Below, in pieces: positions 1-10,449 of a stretch of DNA of 64,000 bases (within the stretch, counting starts at the first letter, position 1; each line of letters begins with the position of its first letter). The notes beneath the pieces were generated by a model. The model saw only the letters and a list, made by a program, of their open reading frames with translations, had not been told where the DNA came from and did no database searches. The position numbers and the translations under genes were made by a program. This DNA is from Rhynochetos jubatus (taxonomy: Eukaryota; Chordata; Aves; Eurypygiformes; Rhynochetidae): assembly GCA_027574665.1 (NCBI GenBank), contig CM050650.1:56031304-56095303 (forward strand). Direction: 5' to 3'.

Positions 1-3000
1 CCTGGAGTCACTGGATGGCCCTGACACTGGTAGCAGAAGGATCATTCTGTCTCCCCAGCACCAAATCGAAACCTATGAGAGCAGTCAGCAAACATAGGGA
101 ACTGCTTTTTTTTTTTTTTTTTTACATCTATTTTCCCAAAATACCTCCCAAGGCTTTGGCTTGTTGAAGCGCTCTACTGAGGTACCATGAGGACAGTTTG
201 AATGCAGAGAGCAGAGCAATACTAAACCTAAGGGGACAAACCCTCAGCTTCTGAACCATCTCAGTGGCCGTTAGAAGAAGGTCTGTTCCTTCCTTTGAAC
301 TTTGTGTGTGCCAGCAGGCTCAAGTAGACCCTTGCTGCTTTTATTTTCCGCTAGGAATATCAGCAGTACATTTTTCCCTCTCTCCTTATGTTCTCCTTGA
401 CTCCAAAGAAACTACTCCAACAAGGTAACATTAAAATTGAGCGGATGACAATTTGTTCATCCTCAGTTAAAGACTCACATTCCAGCAGTTGTCCCTCTCT
501 GTAACTCCTCATCCTCTACTCCAGAGTTTAAATGTATTAGAGGAGGAATCTTTTCTATCATGGCAACTGTATTCCAAGGTCAAGCATGTATCACAGTAAC
601 TGCCCTGTCCATCCTTGCATTCAGATGATGGCATTTCATCTCAAGACACCAGCTCCTCCTAACCACAGCAGAGGCACTGCATGAGAAGTTGCCATACATA
701 TTCATGCTATGCGGTTTCGATATTTTGCAAGTCAGCACCATTAGCTCCTGGTGGAAGACACGTCCAGGTCACACCACAGCAGTCGCGCAGCTGAGGGGTT
801 TGCTAAACCTCAGTCAATCAGGAACGTGACCTCTGATCTGAGGTAAAGTTCCGTTTGCTGCTTGCTCTATATCTGTGCTGAGGGTTTGATGGGACATCCT
901 GCACGCACTGCTTTGGAGTGGTGGCTTTGCCCTCCACTGGTCACTACAGAGACACAAGGTGGACAAAATAGATGTTATGTTTTTAGGGCAGCCAATCACT
1001 CCTTGATGAAGATCTTCATTTAGCAGTAGGACAAAGCTTTTAATGGAAGGCACCTATATGTTTTTAGGTTTAGCAAATATGGACATATACTACACAAATA
1101 TGTTTGAAACAAATGTTAAAGTCAGTAACTGAATTAACGGTTTGGGGTTTGTTCTTTTAACCACAGATTTAATGCGATTACCCGTGACTGTAGTAACTAG
1201 ATGGATAGCTACAGTCAGCCGTGGTGGAGGAAACACACTCGCTGAGAACGAAGCAAGAAGGAACTCAATGAATCCGGGTTCATGCGGTGTTTCAAGAGCA
1301 CCATCTTGTGGTTTCCCCTTTCCAGGACATATTTTATCTTTTTAACTCATCCTACAACATAATTTCCTCCAAAGAGTTGTCAGCCCTTGGCTTTAGAAAT
1401 GGATATTTTGAGATGTAGGGTGGAATTCTTATCACAGTCTTAATCTAGACTCCTTTTTTTAAACTCTACATGAGGGCGGAGTTTATATTTTTAATACTAA
1501 ATATTCTGAGGTTTTTTGAGTGGTCACTGCCAGAACTTTGAGTTTTAAACTCCTTTGCCAAATAAAAAAATCAACATGCTAAAATGTCGCTTCTTTCTGG
1601 TGGAGCCTTTGGCTAGAGACAGCATATCTGACGTGCTGCAGTTTTGCCACGTGTCAGAAGTCAGCCTCTGAGGTGAACAGCTAGGCTGTGTGCTGTGCTA
1701 AGGCGCCAGCAGTTGCAGAGTTGAAGCAAGAGGGGTTGTGTTTCGGATCCTCCATGTCCCACAGTCCTCGAAGCACAAAGGCAGCTGTTGAAGGATGGAT
1801 TACAGTAATAAGTTCATACAAACTCATCCTTGTATTTACAAAGGATTATATCATTGGATTAATCACCATTATCTGACACTTCTCTCCAGCTTTGCTGGTT
1901 GCTGTGGTGGGACAACTGAGGTGATTGCCTTTAATGTTTTGCAGAAAGATGTCAGCATCTCGATCAGCTCCTTGCATTTTCCAGGACAGCATCATAAGTG
2001 CAAGAGAAGAGCTGCAAAGTGTGGATATTCAATATTGATTTCAGAAAGTCCTAAACCCCTGCCTCCCAGCTAGTGTCAGGGTTACGTTAAGGAATATTCT
2101 GGCTCTATAGTTCTTCAGGCCAGGGAGCTGCTAGCCACGGCAATTTACAGAGCAAAGAGACATCCCACCCTTCCTCACCATGCAGAGCCATGCCTAGAGA
2201 TAAGCAAGTAGCTGGGAGAAATCTGCCGTCTTGGCACAGCCAGACGCGGACTCTGTCAGCCTGTTGGTATTTATCACTCTCTGTAGATCTGAAAGGCATA
2301 TGTAACGTGGGTAAAAGCTTATCACGTTTCTGCAATGTCACTGGGGCTGCCAAATGTTGAGTCTGAAAGTGGTTTTGACAACACAGCTGTAGTATTTGGG
2401 GACAACTCCTCTCCATATGGTAAGTGCATATCAAAGGCGGGTTCATGATAGCCTCATCACAGACATTAAAAACAATCTTCATCTACTACTTCTATTCCCA
2501 CTTTTGGCACATAGATCACTCTCCTTGCCACTGGTTGGGGCATCTGCTAGTACTAACAGTCAACACCTTTAGTCTTTAGAAGGAGCTGCTTTCTCTCTCA
2601 GCCATAGATGCCAGCCTGCCTGGGTGGGGACTGATTGTCCACTCTGTTTTTTTCTGCTGTACACCATTCACTGAAGCTGTTTATGAGAAGCCCAACAATT
2701 GTGTGGCTTTCAGTAAGACGCATAGTTTTTATAAAGGTCCAGTGTTCTCCGCATTGTTGGGCAAGGTTCCAACAGTTGGGCAAGATTACCAGAAAGGATG
2801 AAATAGCTGTGGCCACCACAGATCCCCACGCTTCTCTTCAGAAATTTTGCATGAGAAAATTGCAAGCATTGGTAACAGGTCAAGGTCCTATAAGAAGCTG
2901 TCACCCATCCGTTGAAGGCTGCAATCATGAATGCCTACCCTATTATTAACATTAAAGCTGGTAGGCAAAGGGTGGAGGATCAGGATAAGACAAAAATGGT

Positions 3001-3074
3001 TGGGCAAGAAGACATAAACAGCCACAATGGTTTACAGTAGACACATTACAGCTTGACCAAAACTTCATTAGAAG
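1..3074. other. Intergenic DNA downstream of FBXO5, no gene recognised
   Basis: No open frame here resembles a known protein, and no exon with good splice sites was recognised. In the human arrangement VIP lies beyond the FBXO5 3' end, but nothing resembling the VIP/PHI peptide exons was seen. A plus-strand AATAAA at about 1561-1566 sits in AT-rich sequence and could be the poly(A) signal of a gene to the left, but no coding sequence connects to it. The rest looks like unique, decayed DNA. Confidence 0.5.
106..123. repeat. Poly-T run
   Basis: There are 18 consecutive T residues on the plus strand. No retroelement body is recognisable next to the run, so it is best called a simple mononucleotide repeat. 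Confidence 0.9.
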
Positions 3075-3952
3075 TTGTGGTTTAGGCCCAGCTGGCAACT
3101 GAGCCTCACTCAACTGGTTGCTCATTCCTCTCCACAGTGGAATGTGGAGGAGAAATTATTAGGAAAGGCTCATGGGACGAGACAAGGACAGGGAGGGATA
3201 ACTCAAGCATTATGGTCACAGGCAAAACAGGATCAACTTGGGGAAAAAAAATCAATTTGTTACCAATCAATCAGAGTAGGATAATGGGATAAACCCAAAT
3301 CTTAAAACCACACCACCCCTCCCTTCTTCCTGGGCTCAGCTTTACTCACAATTTCTCTCCCTCCTCCCCACCATCAGTGCAGGGAGATGGGGAATGGGGG
3401 TTGTGATCAGGCCATCACACGCTGTCTCTGCTGCTCCCTCCTCAGGGGAAGGCCTCCTCACTCTGCTCCTGCTCCAGTGTGGGTCCCTTCCACAGGATGC
3501 AATCCTTCAGGAGCAGCCTGCTCCAGCACAGTCTTCCCACAGTTATGGGCTCTTTGGGCACAGCCACCTGCTCCGGTGTGGGGTCCTCCCCAGGCTGCAG
3601 GTGGGTCTTTGCTCCCGTGACCCTCCGTGGCTGCAGAGGAACCGTCTCCTCTCTCCCCACATGCTGCAGAGGAACCCGTGCTCTGGCCCACCTCCTTCCC
3701 ACCTTTCCTCACTGAGCTTGGGTGTCTGCCTTGGTGTCTCACTCACAACCCACTCCTCTGTCCACTGTAAGTTCCACAGCAGGTTTTTTCCCCTCTTAAA
3801 TACATTATCCCAGAGCCACTCCCACCATTGCTGATGGGCTCACCTTGGCCAGCGGCAGGCCCAACCTGGAGCCACAGAGGCTTCTAGCAGCTTCTCAGGA
3901 GCCACTCCTGTAGCCCTTCCCACACTACCAAAACCCCACCACACAAACCCTA
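3075..3952 (-). mobile_element. Endogenous retrovirus LTR (avian ERVL-like), minus orientation
   Basis: Read on the minus strand, this block matches the layout I know from a common bird LTR family. It has a GC-rich first part with several degenerate copies of a 'cc(a/g)(g/c)tgtgggtcc...' unit (about 3470-3680), then TTTAAG-containing sequence, an AT-rich stretch, and a 3' tail with the 'CAGTTGCCAGCTGGG...AACCACAA' ending near 3075-3100. The family poly(A) hexamer appears mutated to AACAAA near 3264-3269. No retroviral coding region adjoins it, so it is a solitary or fragmentary LTR. A direct AGAAG flanks it at 3070-3074 and 3953-3957, a candidate 5-bp target duplication, although the terminal bases are not a clean TG...CA. 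Open frames inside it are LTR sequence, not genes. Confidence 0.7.
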
Positions 3953-3957
3953 AGAAG

Positions 3958-5391
3958 GGGTTTGACAAAAGTCACCTAATCTGACTTTTCCAAGGCTTCA
4001 CATAGAACATGGTTGCCTCTTATCATGCAGAAGTTAGTTAAAAATGGCTTTTTCTTCATGTTCATCTCCAGTTGTGACAACTAAGCCAGTTCTTCCCCCT
4101 TATCTGGAACAAAAAAACTTTCCTCAAAATTCTGCATGAGCATATAAATTTCTACAGGAAACACACAAAAAAGCAGTTCTTCACTCTCTCCTTGTACGAA
4201 TTGTTAGGCATACAAGAGTGGAGAGTTCCCCTTAGCTCAAAACTTGAAAGGGTAGAACCGTTAATCCTGTAACATTCACATTCAGCTCCAAAAGAAACAC
4301 AAAAGTTTTAATTCAAGATGTTTCATACTCCATCACCAGTATGAGTGTGGATATCTGTGCCACGTTTCTTAATATCAACATAGGAAAGGGCAGATCTCAC
4401 CAGATCATATTAAGATAACTGTGTTCTTCAGGACACAGGAATTCTAGTAGAAACAGATGAAAAATTTTTAACAAACCTTTGTTTACTTTTCTTATCTGTA
4501 CTCTGCCTACTAACAAGACTCACCGTGGTTGCATGCATATCAAGCCCCTGACCATTGCCTTTTCCATGTCTCACAAACAATACCAGAGGCACAAACATCC
4601 AGTAGTTGAGGGCTGTTGTTTCCCCTACAAATTTCTTCTGGCCTGCAGGACTCTTTGGTAAAGTTGGTATGGCTTAATTACCAGAATAAGGTATAATAGC
4701 ATGGAAGACTTCTATCTTTCGTTCTCAGATCTTGAGCTTATCTGTAAGTGGACTGAGAAGATTTATGCATTTAAATTTTTTTTATAGAACTCAGCCAGCT
4801 TATTTTAAGTCTCCTGTTCAGGTCTGGGAGATTAAGTTTGCCACACAAAAGCAGGATGCTAGAGGTCTTGGCACAACTGTTCTACCACTGCTGTCACACA
4901 CCAAAAATTAAAGTGCAGAAAAAGTTGCCATGCAGTATGTAACTACTATCCCAGTTCAAGGAGCAGGACCTACAGTGCTGCCTTCCCAGTCTTTTATCTA
5001 CTTACTTAGGTGAAAAAAACCCACCCAAACCCTAGACATTTCCAGGAAATGATCAGTCCTTTCAAGGAAAGTGTGCCTTTCTTTGCTGTGGAAGTCTGGA
5101 AGGCTTTACTGACAGCAAGCTAGTTCTGCAAGTGCAGCATAAATTCAGCCAATACAAAGTTTTCCATTGAATGCATTGGTCCAGAAACCATCAGCAATTA
5201 CTGCCTTTAGGTAACTTGCAGGAATGAAGCATGATGATGGATTCATCATGTTTTACACAAAACCAGATTTGCTCTTCGTTAAATCAACTTTTTTAAGAAG
5301 CACATACTAGAAAACTTGAAAAATTAGCATGAAAATAATATTTTATGATAAATAGGAAGTACAGATTTGACAAGCAAGTTGAGAACAGTAA
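3958..5391. other. Intergenic DNA between the LTR and the FBXO5 3' end
   Basis: This is AT-rich unique sequence with no recognisable exon, RNA gene or repeat. The part closest to 5391 is probably just past the FBXO5 cleavage site. Confidence 0.5.
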
Positions 5392-5397
5392 TTTATT
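5392..5397 (-). terminator. FBXO5: Candidate poly(A) signal of FBXO5
   Basis: The plus strand reads TTTATT, so the transcript has AATAAA. It is followed on the minus strand by a T/G-containing stretch that could be the downstream element. It lies about 815 nt past the FBXO5 stop, which implies a 3'UTR of roughly 840 nt (about 5375-6211). The 3'UTR is AT-rich and has no coding potential. Other AATAAA-like sites exist, so the exact end is uncertain. Confidence 0.45.
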
Positions 5398-6211
5398 TTC
5401 ACATTTATAAGACAAACATGAATAATATTTATAATATTTACAAATATATACAAATATTTAAAAATTCATCTTATGTTTTGGAAAAAAATGGGCAAAGTAA
5501 GTATTTTTTAGCAGTATAGCCCAAATACAGTGTTTTCTTTAATTTGTAAAGGCTATCATCTCAGTTGAAGGGAAACCTGCAGTTTCTGAATGAAGAGCAA
5601 CAATTTGGGATTCACATAATGTAAAACGGAGAAAATGGTACTATGAACTTTGAACTTTCACATTTTAAAATTAAGGCAGAGCCTTGAAAAAAAATTTGTA
5701 AAATCTAGACTTCCTTGTAATTTCACGTTAAAAGGGAATTCACTCACCTCACTTGACATTGTCACAGTACGTGCTTTTAAAATACTTCCGAACAAGAGTA
5801 AGCATTTAAATAAAACAAGAGTGTACACTTCCCCACTTCTGGCATTCAAGAATTGCAAGGGTTACACATAGAAGGCCGCTTGCCAAAACTTTTTTGTTTC
5901 GTTCAGTATTATTTTGGGGTATTCTGAAGACTGGGGCACAACAGACAAATTGTCAGGACAGTATTTAAATTGTTATTAGAATCTATATCCAGAATCTTCT
6001 GAATTTATAGATTATGAAGACTTCTTACAATGGATATCTGTCATGATTGCTAGGAATTTCAACATTACCAAATAATACAGAGGAATAATTAAATTAACCT
6101 TTTAAAATATAAAATAGCAGAAAGCAATTTGTTTCATTTGCTTTGTAGATAACTTCATAACCTGAAAACACTTTTATGGGACACCTGAGAACTTGTATTG
6201 GTATGGATGGA

Positions 6212-6463
6212 TCACAATCGCCGTAGATTCTGTTTGCTCTTCTTGCTCCCAGGAAGTGGCCCTAACTTAGAGCTGGGTTTCACTGGTTTGCCACTTATAC
6301 AGTCACTGGAGGTATGGTAGCTGCACATGCACTTTGTGCAAAAGTCAAAGCCACAACTTTCACGACTGCATGTCGCTCGTCGTAGATAGGAGTCATACTT
6401 GGCAGGTGAGCCACAGCGATGGCAAATTTTAAGGCTTTCAGTGTTTTTCAAGGTCTTGGCAGC
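6212..6463 (-). CDS. FBXO5: FBXO5 last coding exon (zinc-binding region and C-terminal tail)
   Basis: The acceptor is ttttccaacag|GCTGCC and the exon begins in phase 0. It encodes 83 residues and a TAG stop. It carries the whole cysteine-rich ZBR, whose family role is to block ubiquitin transfer by the APC/C, and the Arg-Leu tail that docks the APC/C in human EMI1. Confidence 0.95.
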   Translation of the reverse strand, partial: AAKTLKNTESLKICHRCGSPAKYDSYLRRATCSRESCGFDFCTKCMCSYHTSSDCISGKPVKPSSKLGPLPGSKKSKQNLRRL

Positions 6464-9400
6464 CTGTTGGAAAAAGTATATGAAGAAAATACTGGCAACT
6501 CAAACATTCATCTAAGTGTCACCAAACATTATAAACTTCTACTCTAGAGAGACAAACTACAAATTACAGATTTAGCCGAATTCTGGTTATATCAAATTCT
6601 AATGGAGATCAAACAGGAATAATCAGTCTATAACTGCAGGTACTTTGGACTAGAACAGAGGTAGCCAATTTAAAATTCTTTATATTTTAAATTTAAAGGA
6701 CAAAGTGCAAAGCAGTAAGAAATCAGCCCTCCTGAATGCTCCAAACCTTATCAAAAAATGGTAATTTAGTTAACTAATAAAAAAACTGGATTCCATTAAA
6801 TCATTAACATTTTGCAAAAGTGAGCAACGTGTCCAGAAATCTCACCTGTTGGGCACTCTGCTTGAGACACCAAATGGAAGCAATTACTACTTCTCTCCAG
6901 TGAATTGATTTTTGACATAAAAAGATCCACCATTCAAAAATCATTCAGCATTAGAAAATTAGACCCGTGTAACACCTTATATCACTCAATTGTTAAAAGT
7001 AGAATGGTTATTATAATCTCAATGTGTGTGTAGACATCGATATAGCTATCAAGGAAAAATTTAGACTGCTACTTCAGTATACAGCTGAACTTTCAGATTT
7101 CTAATGCTACAAAGAGCTATATAGTAGCATTAGAGCAGCTTGATCATACTATTCAGTGCGATTATATCTTCTTTTCTTATTGCACCAATTTGCAGTCAGA
7201 CTTTTGCACTTAAGAACTTTTTCTAGTTAGGAAAACTTGTTGCTTATTAACAAGCAACAACTTTCAATAAATATTTTTAAAAGTCTTACAAAACACTTGC
7301 AATGTGGACCTTCACCTATATACATAAAAAAAAAAAGCTTAAGAAAAATAACAAGGTGAAGGGAACCAAATGTGTGACACAATACAAATACGTAGTTAAA
7401 AAAAGCCCTTTTAATGTCAGAAAAGTGGTTGAAAAAAAACCATAGAATGAACAGGAGAAATATTAATTCATTTAGTTTTTAAAAAACCAAGAATTAAAGT
7501 ATTTGATTTTTTTTTTACTCTCTCATCAGTGTTGAAGCAAAATTAACAGTTTTTGTGGGATCGCTTATCTGGAAAACACGTGATTCATTGTAAACCCATG
7601 GAAACCTAAGAGGAAGTGATGAAACTTTTTCATATATGATCCAAGCCAAAAAAAACCCCAACCCCACTAAGCCATTTTGAGGGTACCTAGACACCCAGGG
7701 GAAAAAACCCAAAACACCAAACCCAAAAAAGATGTAAAGCATCCCAGTGTATCAATACTCTCCACTTTGTTTCTGACATCATCTTACAATAAGCTCAATA
7801 AACAAATCCTGGCAGCCATACTAATAAATAAGAGTTACAAGCACTTCAAACTGGAGGTACCATTTTCAGATCTGTGCTTTACAAACTGATCGTGTGCCAG
7901 ACAACACGTGAGAAATTAAAGATGAATGGAAATCACCAGTTACCTCAGAAAACTCCACGACCCGACTGTGGTTCTTAGATGTTTTGGATCTGGTGCCTTT
8001 TTTATTTGAGTTGTTTGGTGGGATTGCTTTCTGAACAGAAGCTAAAGCTGCTCGGTAGAGAACATACTCCCTCGTTGCGGCGTGCTCTGATGCCTTAGTG
8101 CCATTCTAATGAAAAGAAAACCAAGAAAAAATTTTAAGAGACTTATCTGGTACTGCCTTCTTTTTTAATAGAAGTCAACAGCTTATTTTCGATCTGTCCT
8201 CCTGGCTAGCAGGACTTTCCAATAAAAGTGTCATAGCAAGTAGCACGCTACTAATTTTACCTTAGCTTTCTCAGCCGCTACTGTTCTAAATGCATCAAAC
8301 AGACCCCTAGTTCAGACCATCAAAACCAACCATCTTCTATCACATAATGCAATCTACTTTCACATCAATATACCATATTTATTTGGGCAGAGCACATAAC
8401 TTAGTCACAGCAATGTTTTAAAGCACAAACCAAGATTTCTTTACAGTGAACAGGAATGCTTGAAGTTTTCTTTCTGAGAAGTAAACACCTCCAACGCATT
8501 CTTAAAGTTTGCAGTTCAGGTTGAATAAAAGCATACAATGGCAGGGAGGAAAACAAACTATGGGATGAATGTCCGGTGGTGTCCAGCTGTTTCATCCCAA
8601 TAGGACAGCACTGTAAAATACAACAAACTTCAAACTAGTTGACTACCTTATTCTGTGGCAGACCCTAAGCCTTGTTTCACCATCTCTCCATCCCACAGGG
8701 AAGAAAAACAAGTTTTTTAAGAGAGTTCTGCCTTGGTAAAATGCAATGCTAGTGTGGTTGGATCTTGTATTGTTCAATTTCATAGGACAAATAGGCATTA
8801 GGAATAGCATACAGAGCAAAAGGCTTTTCAATTTTCTGTAGCCAACACGTTGCACTGCAGAGACTGTTGGTAAAAAGTATAAGCATAGAACCTGAGTCTC
8901 ACAGACAGCCCAGTGGTTTCTGTTTCTCTCCCTTCTGGATCAGCAACAATGCTGAGGCAAGTGAGCCCCTGCTGAGAGCCTCTAGGGCTTTCCCAGCAAG
9001 CAGTGCAGGAGCTAACCCTCTCCTTCCTGCCTTCCTCTGCAATGCAGGATATGTGGAAGCTCTTAAGAACATCTGCATCATTCCTTGGATAACCTTCTCA
9101 GTCAACCTGCTTTGGGCTCTAAAGACAGTGACTAGCAGCCCTTGAGACAGGCATCCTAACAGGACAAACTCAGACACTCCAGTGACAAGGTTTCCAATTT
9201 AAGAAACTTTTCTGCAAACTCTTAAGGCTAGGAGGAATCCTGAAACAGCAAAGGCCACTGCTGGTTTAGGTTTGAAATAGCTAACAAGTGTGAAAACTTA
9301 CAGAAAGGTTTTTCACAGCTTTACTATACATTTGGAAAATCCGTTTATCTTCTTGCAGAATCTTCTGCCAGGTTTTGCTGACTTTGGCAAAACTGCAACG

Positions 9401-10434
9401 ACAATACAAACATACCAGTTACCTCCTAGGAAAGGGAACACTTTATTTCACAGTAGGAACTACTATGTAATCTTTTTCTTTCATGTAGGAGACAGGATAT
9501 TTTCACAGTTGTAGTCTTTAATTTGCCTTCTAGGGTAAAGACATGTTCTCCGTATCTATCCTGGCTTACACTGACAGTTCAGATTTTAATATATTAATAC
9601 ATAATGCTAACCATCGAGTAAGTGTCCCAAGCCCCATATCTATAACATTCTTAGGACATCTGATTAGGTTGCTCACTTCCCCAATGAAATACAATGTGAC
9701 CAATGTACTTACTTTATTAAGTCCATCTCATCAAGATGCCTTAAAATGTTTGCTAATATATGCTTCAGGTTCTTTTGCAAGAGTTCAGCAAAAATATCTA
9801 TTCTATCCAATCCCATTTTCTTTCCAATTAGGTTACAAAGTTCAACCTTTCCCCTAAAAACAATTCTGTCTACTGCAGCCCAAGACTTGAGATTTCTTTT
9901 ACCGCTTTTTTTCAAAGTTGAGCAAATCATTTCTTCATAATGGATTACTGGCAATAAAGTCTTCTTTGAAAACTGTGCTTGGTTTTGGTTCTTCATGAGA
10001 CAGTACTTTGGTGTGCCACAGAGATTCCCAGCCAAAGGTATGCTATCCTCATTTTCTATTACATCAGCATATTGATTACTTAACATAGAGGAATAACCAC
10101 TGTCCTCACTAAATTTACTGTTTTCCAGTGCCTCCATCTCACAGATACCTTCATCAAGTCTCTGGGTTACTTGTTTGTTTTCTTTGTTATTTATAGGTCT
10201 CCCTTCATCTTCAAGATCTAGATTTCGGGTGGCCGCATGGTATGAATCTCTAAGGAGTATTTCCTGATGCTCTTCAGCACAGCTTTTCCAAAAGCCTTCC
10301 TCATAATTCAAGGGGCAGGATTCTTCCAGTCTTGTTTTCTCCACATCAGATTTCAGTGGTGCAAACCCGGCGTGAAGAGACATACAATCAAAATCACTTT
10401 TCGTTGTGAAAGAGTGGTTAAGGTTTGATTTCAT
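6212..10434 (-). CDS. FBXO5: FBXO5 / EMI1, APC/C inhibitor (coding exons 2-5, spliced)
   Basis: EMI1 is a nuclear F-box and zinc-binding protein that blocks the anaphase-promoting complex with CDC20 or CDH1, so cyclins accumulate through S and G2 phase. The CDS joins 10434..9713, 9392..9302, 8105..7944 and 6463..6212. All phases agree and give 408 residues from the first ATG in exon 2. Visible motifs are a KEN box at 84-86, a DSGYSS beta-TrCP degron at 111-116, an F-box region at about 205-262, an RAAL D-box at 289-292, and a zinc-binding region with C339, C342, C357, C362, C367, C370, H375 and C380. The protein ends in the basic LRRL tail. All of these occur in human EMI1 in the same order. 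Human EMI1 has about 46 more N-terminal residues. The upstream exon is either noncoding or an alternative coding exon (see findings). Confidence 0.95.
6464..7943 (-). other. FBXO5: FBXO5 intron 4
   Basis: This AT-rich intron lies between donor GAG|GTAACT at 7944/7943 and the acceptor at 6464. No repeat family or nested gene is recognised. A-rich low-complexity sequence occurs around 7320-7350 and 7640-7740. Confidence 0.8.
7944..8105 (-). CDS. FBXO5: FBXO5 coding exon 4 (D-box region)
   Basis: The acceptor is ttttcattag|AATGGC and the donor GAG|GTAACT. The exon is 162 nt and phase 0 at both ends, so skipping it would keep the frame. It encodes the stretch containing Y-R-A-A-L-A-S-V-Q-K, aligned to the human R-T-P-L D-box, and a Lys/Ser-rich linker before the ZBR. 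Confidence 0.93.
8106..9301 (-). other. FBXO5: FBXO5 intron 3
   Basis: No repeat or RNA gene was recognised. Two slightly GC-richer patches (8640-8700 and 8890-9050) contain open frames without similarity to known proteins. Confidence 0.75.
9302..9392 (-). CDS. FBXO5: FBXO5 coding exon 3 (second half of the F-box)
   Basis: The acceptor is gtcgttgcag|TTTTGCC and the donor TCT|GTAAGT. The 91-nt exon completes the codon split after exon 2 (AA|T, Asn) and adds 30 codons. The translated F-A-K-V-S-K-T-W-Q-K-I-L segment is the C-terminal half of the F-box. Confidence 0.95.
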
Positions 10435-10449
10435 TGTTTTGGTCGTATC
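9713..10449 (-). CDS. FBXO5: FBXO5 exon 2 (largest coding exon)
   Basis: The acceptor is ttgtttcttgcag|GATACG at 10450/10449 and the donor ATAAA|GTAAGT at 9713/9712. The first in-frame ATG lies at 10434-10432, 15 nt inside the exon. The five codons before it (D-T-T-K-T) are open and would be translated only from an upstream coding exon. The exon encodes the KEN box, the DSGYSS phosphodegron and the first part of the F-box. Confidence 0.93.

Noticed and set aside
3394..3834. Open frames of up to 146 codons
   Set aside because: They lie wholly inside the LTR and come from its GC-rich, repeat-like section.
1..5391. VIP, expected next to FBXO5 by synteny
   Set aside because: No peptide-hormone exon was recognised in this stretch; the gene probably lies outside the window.
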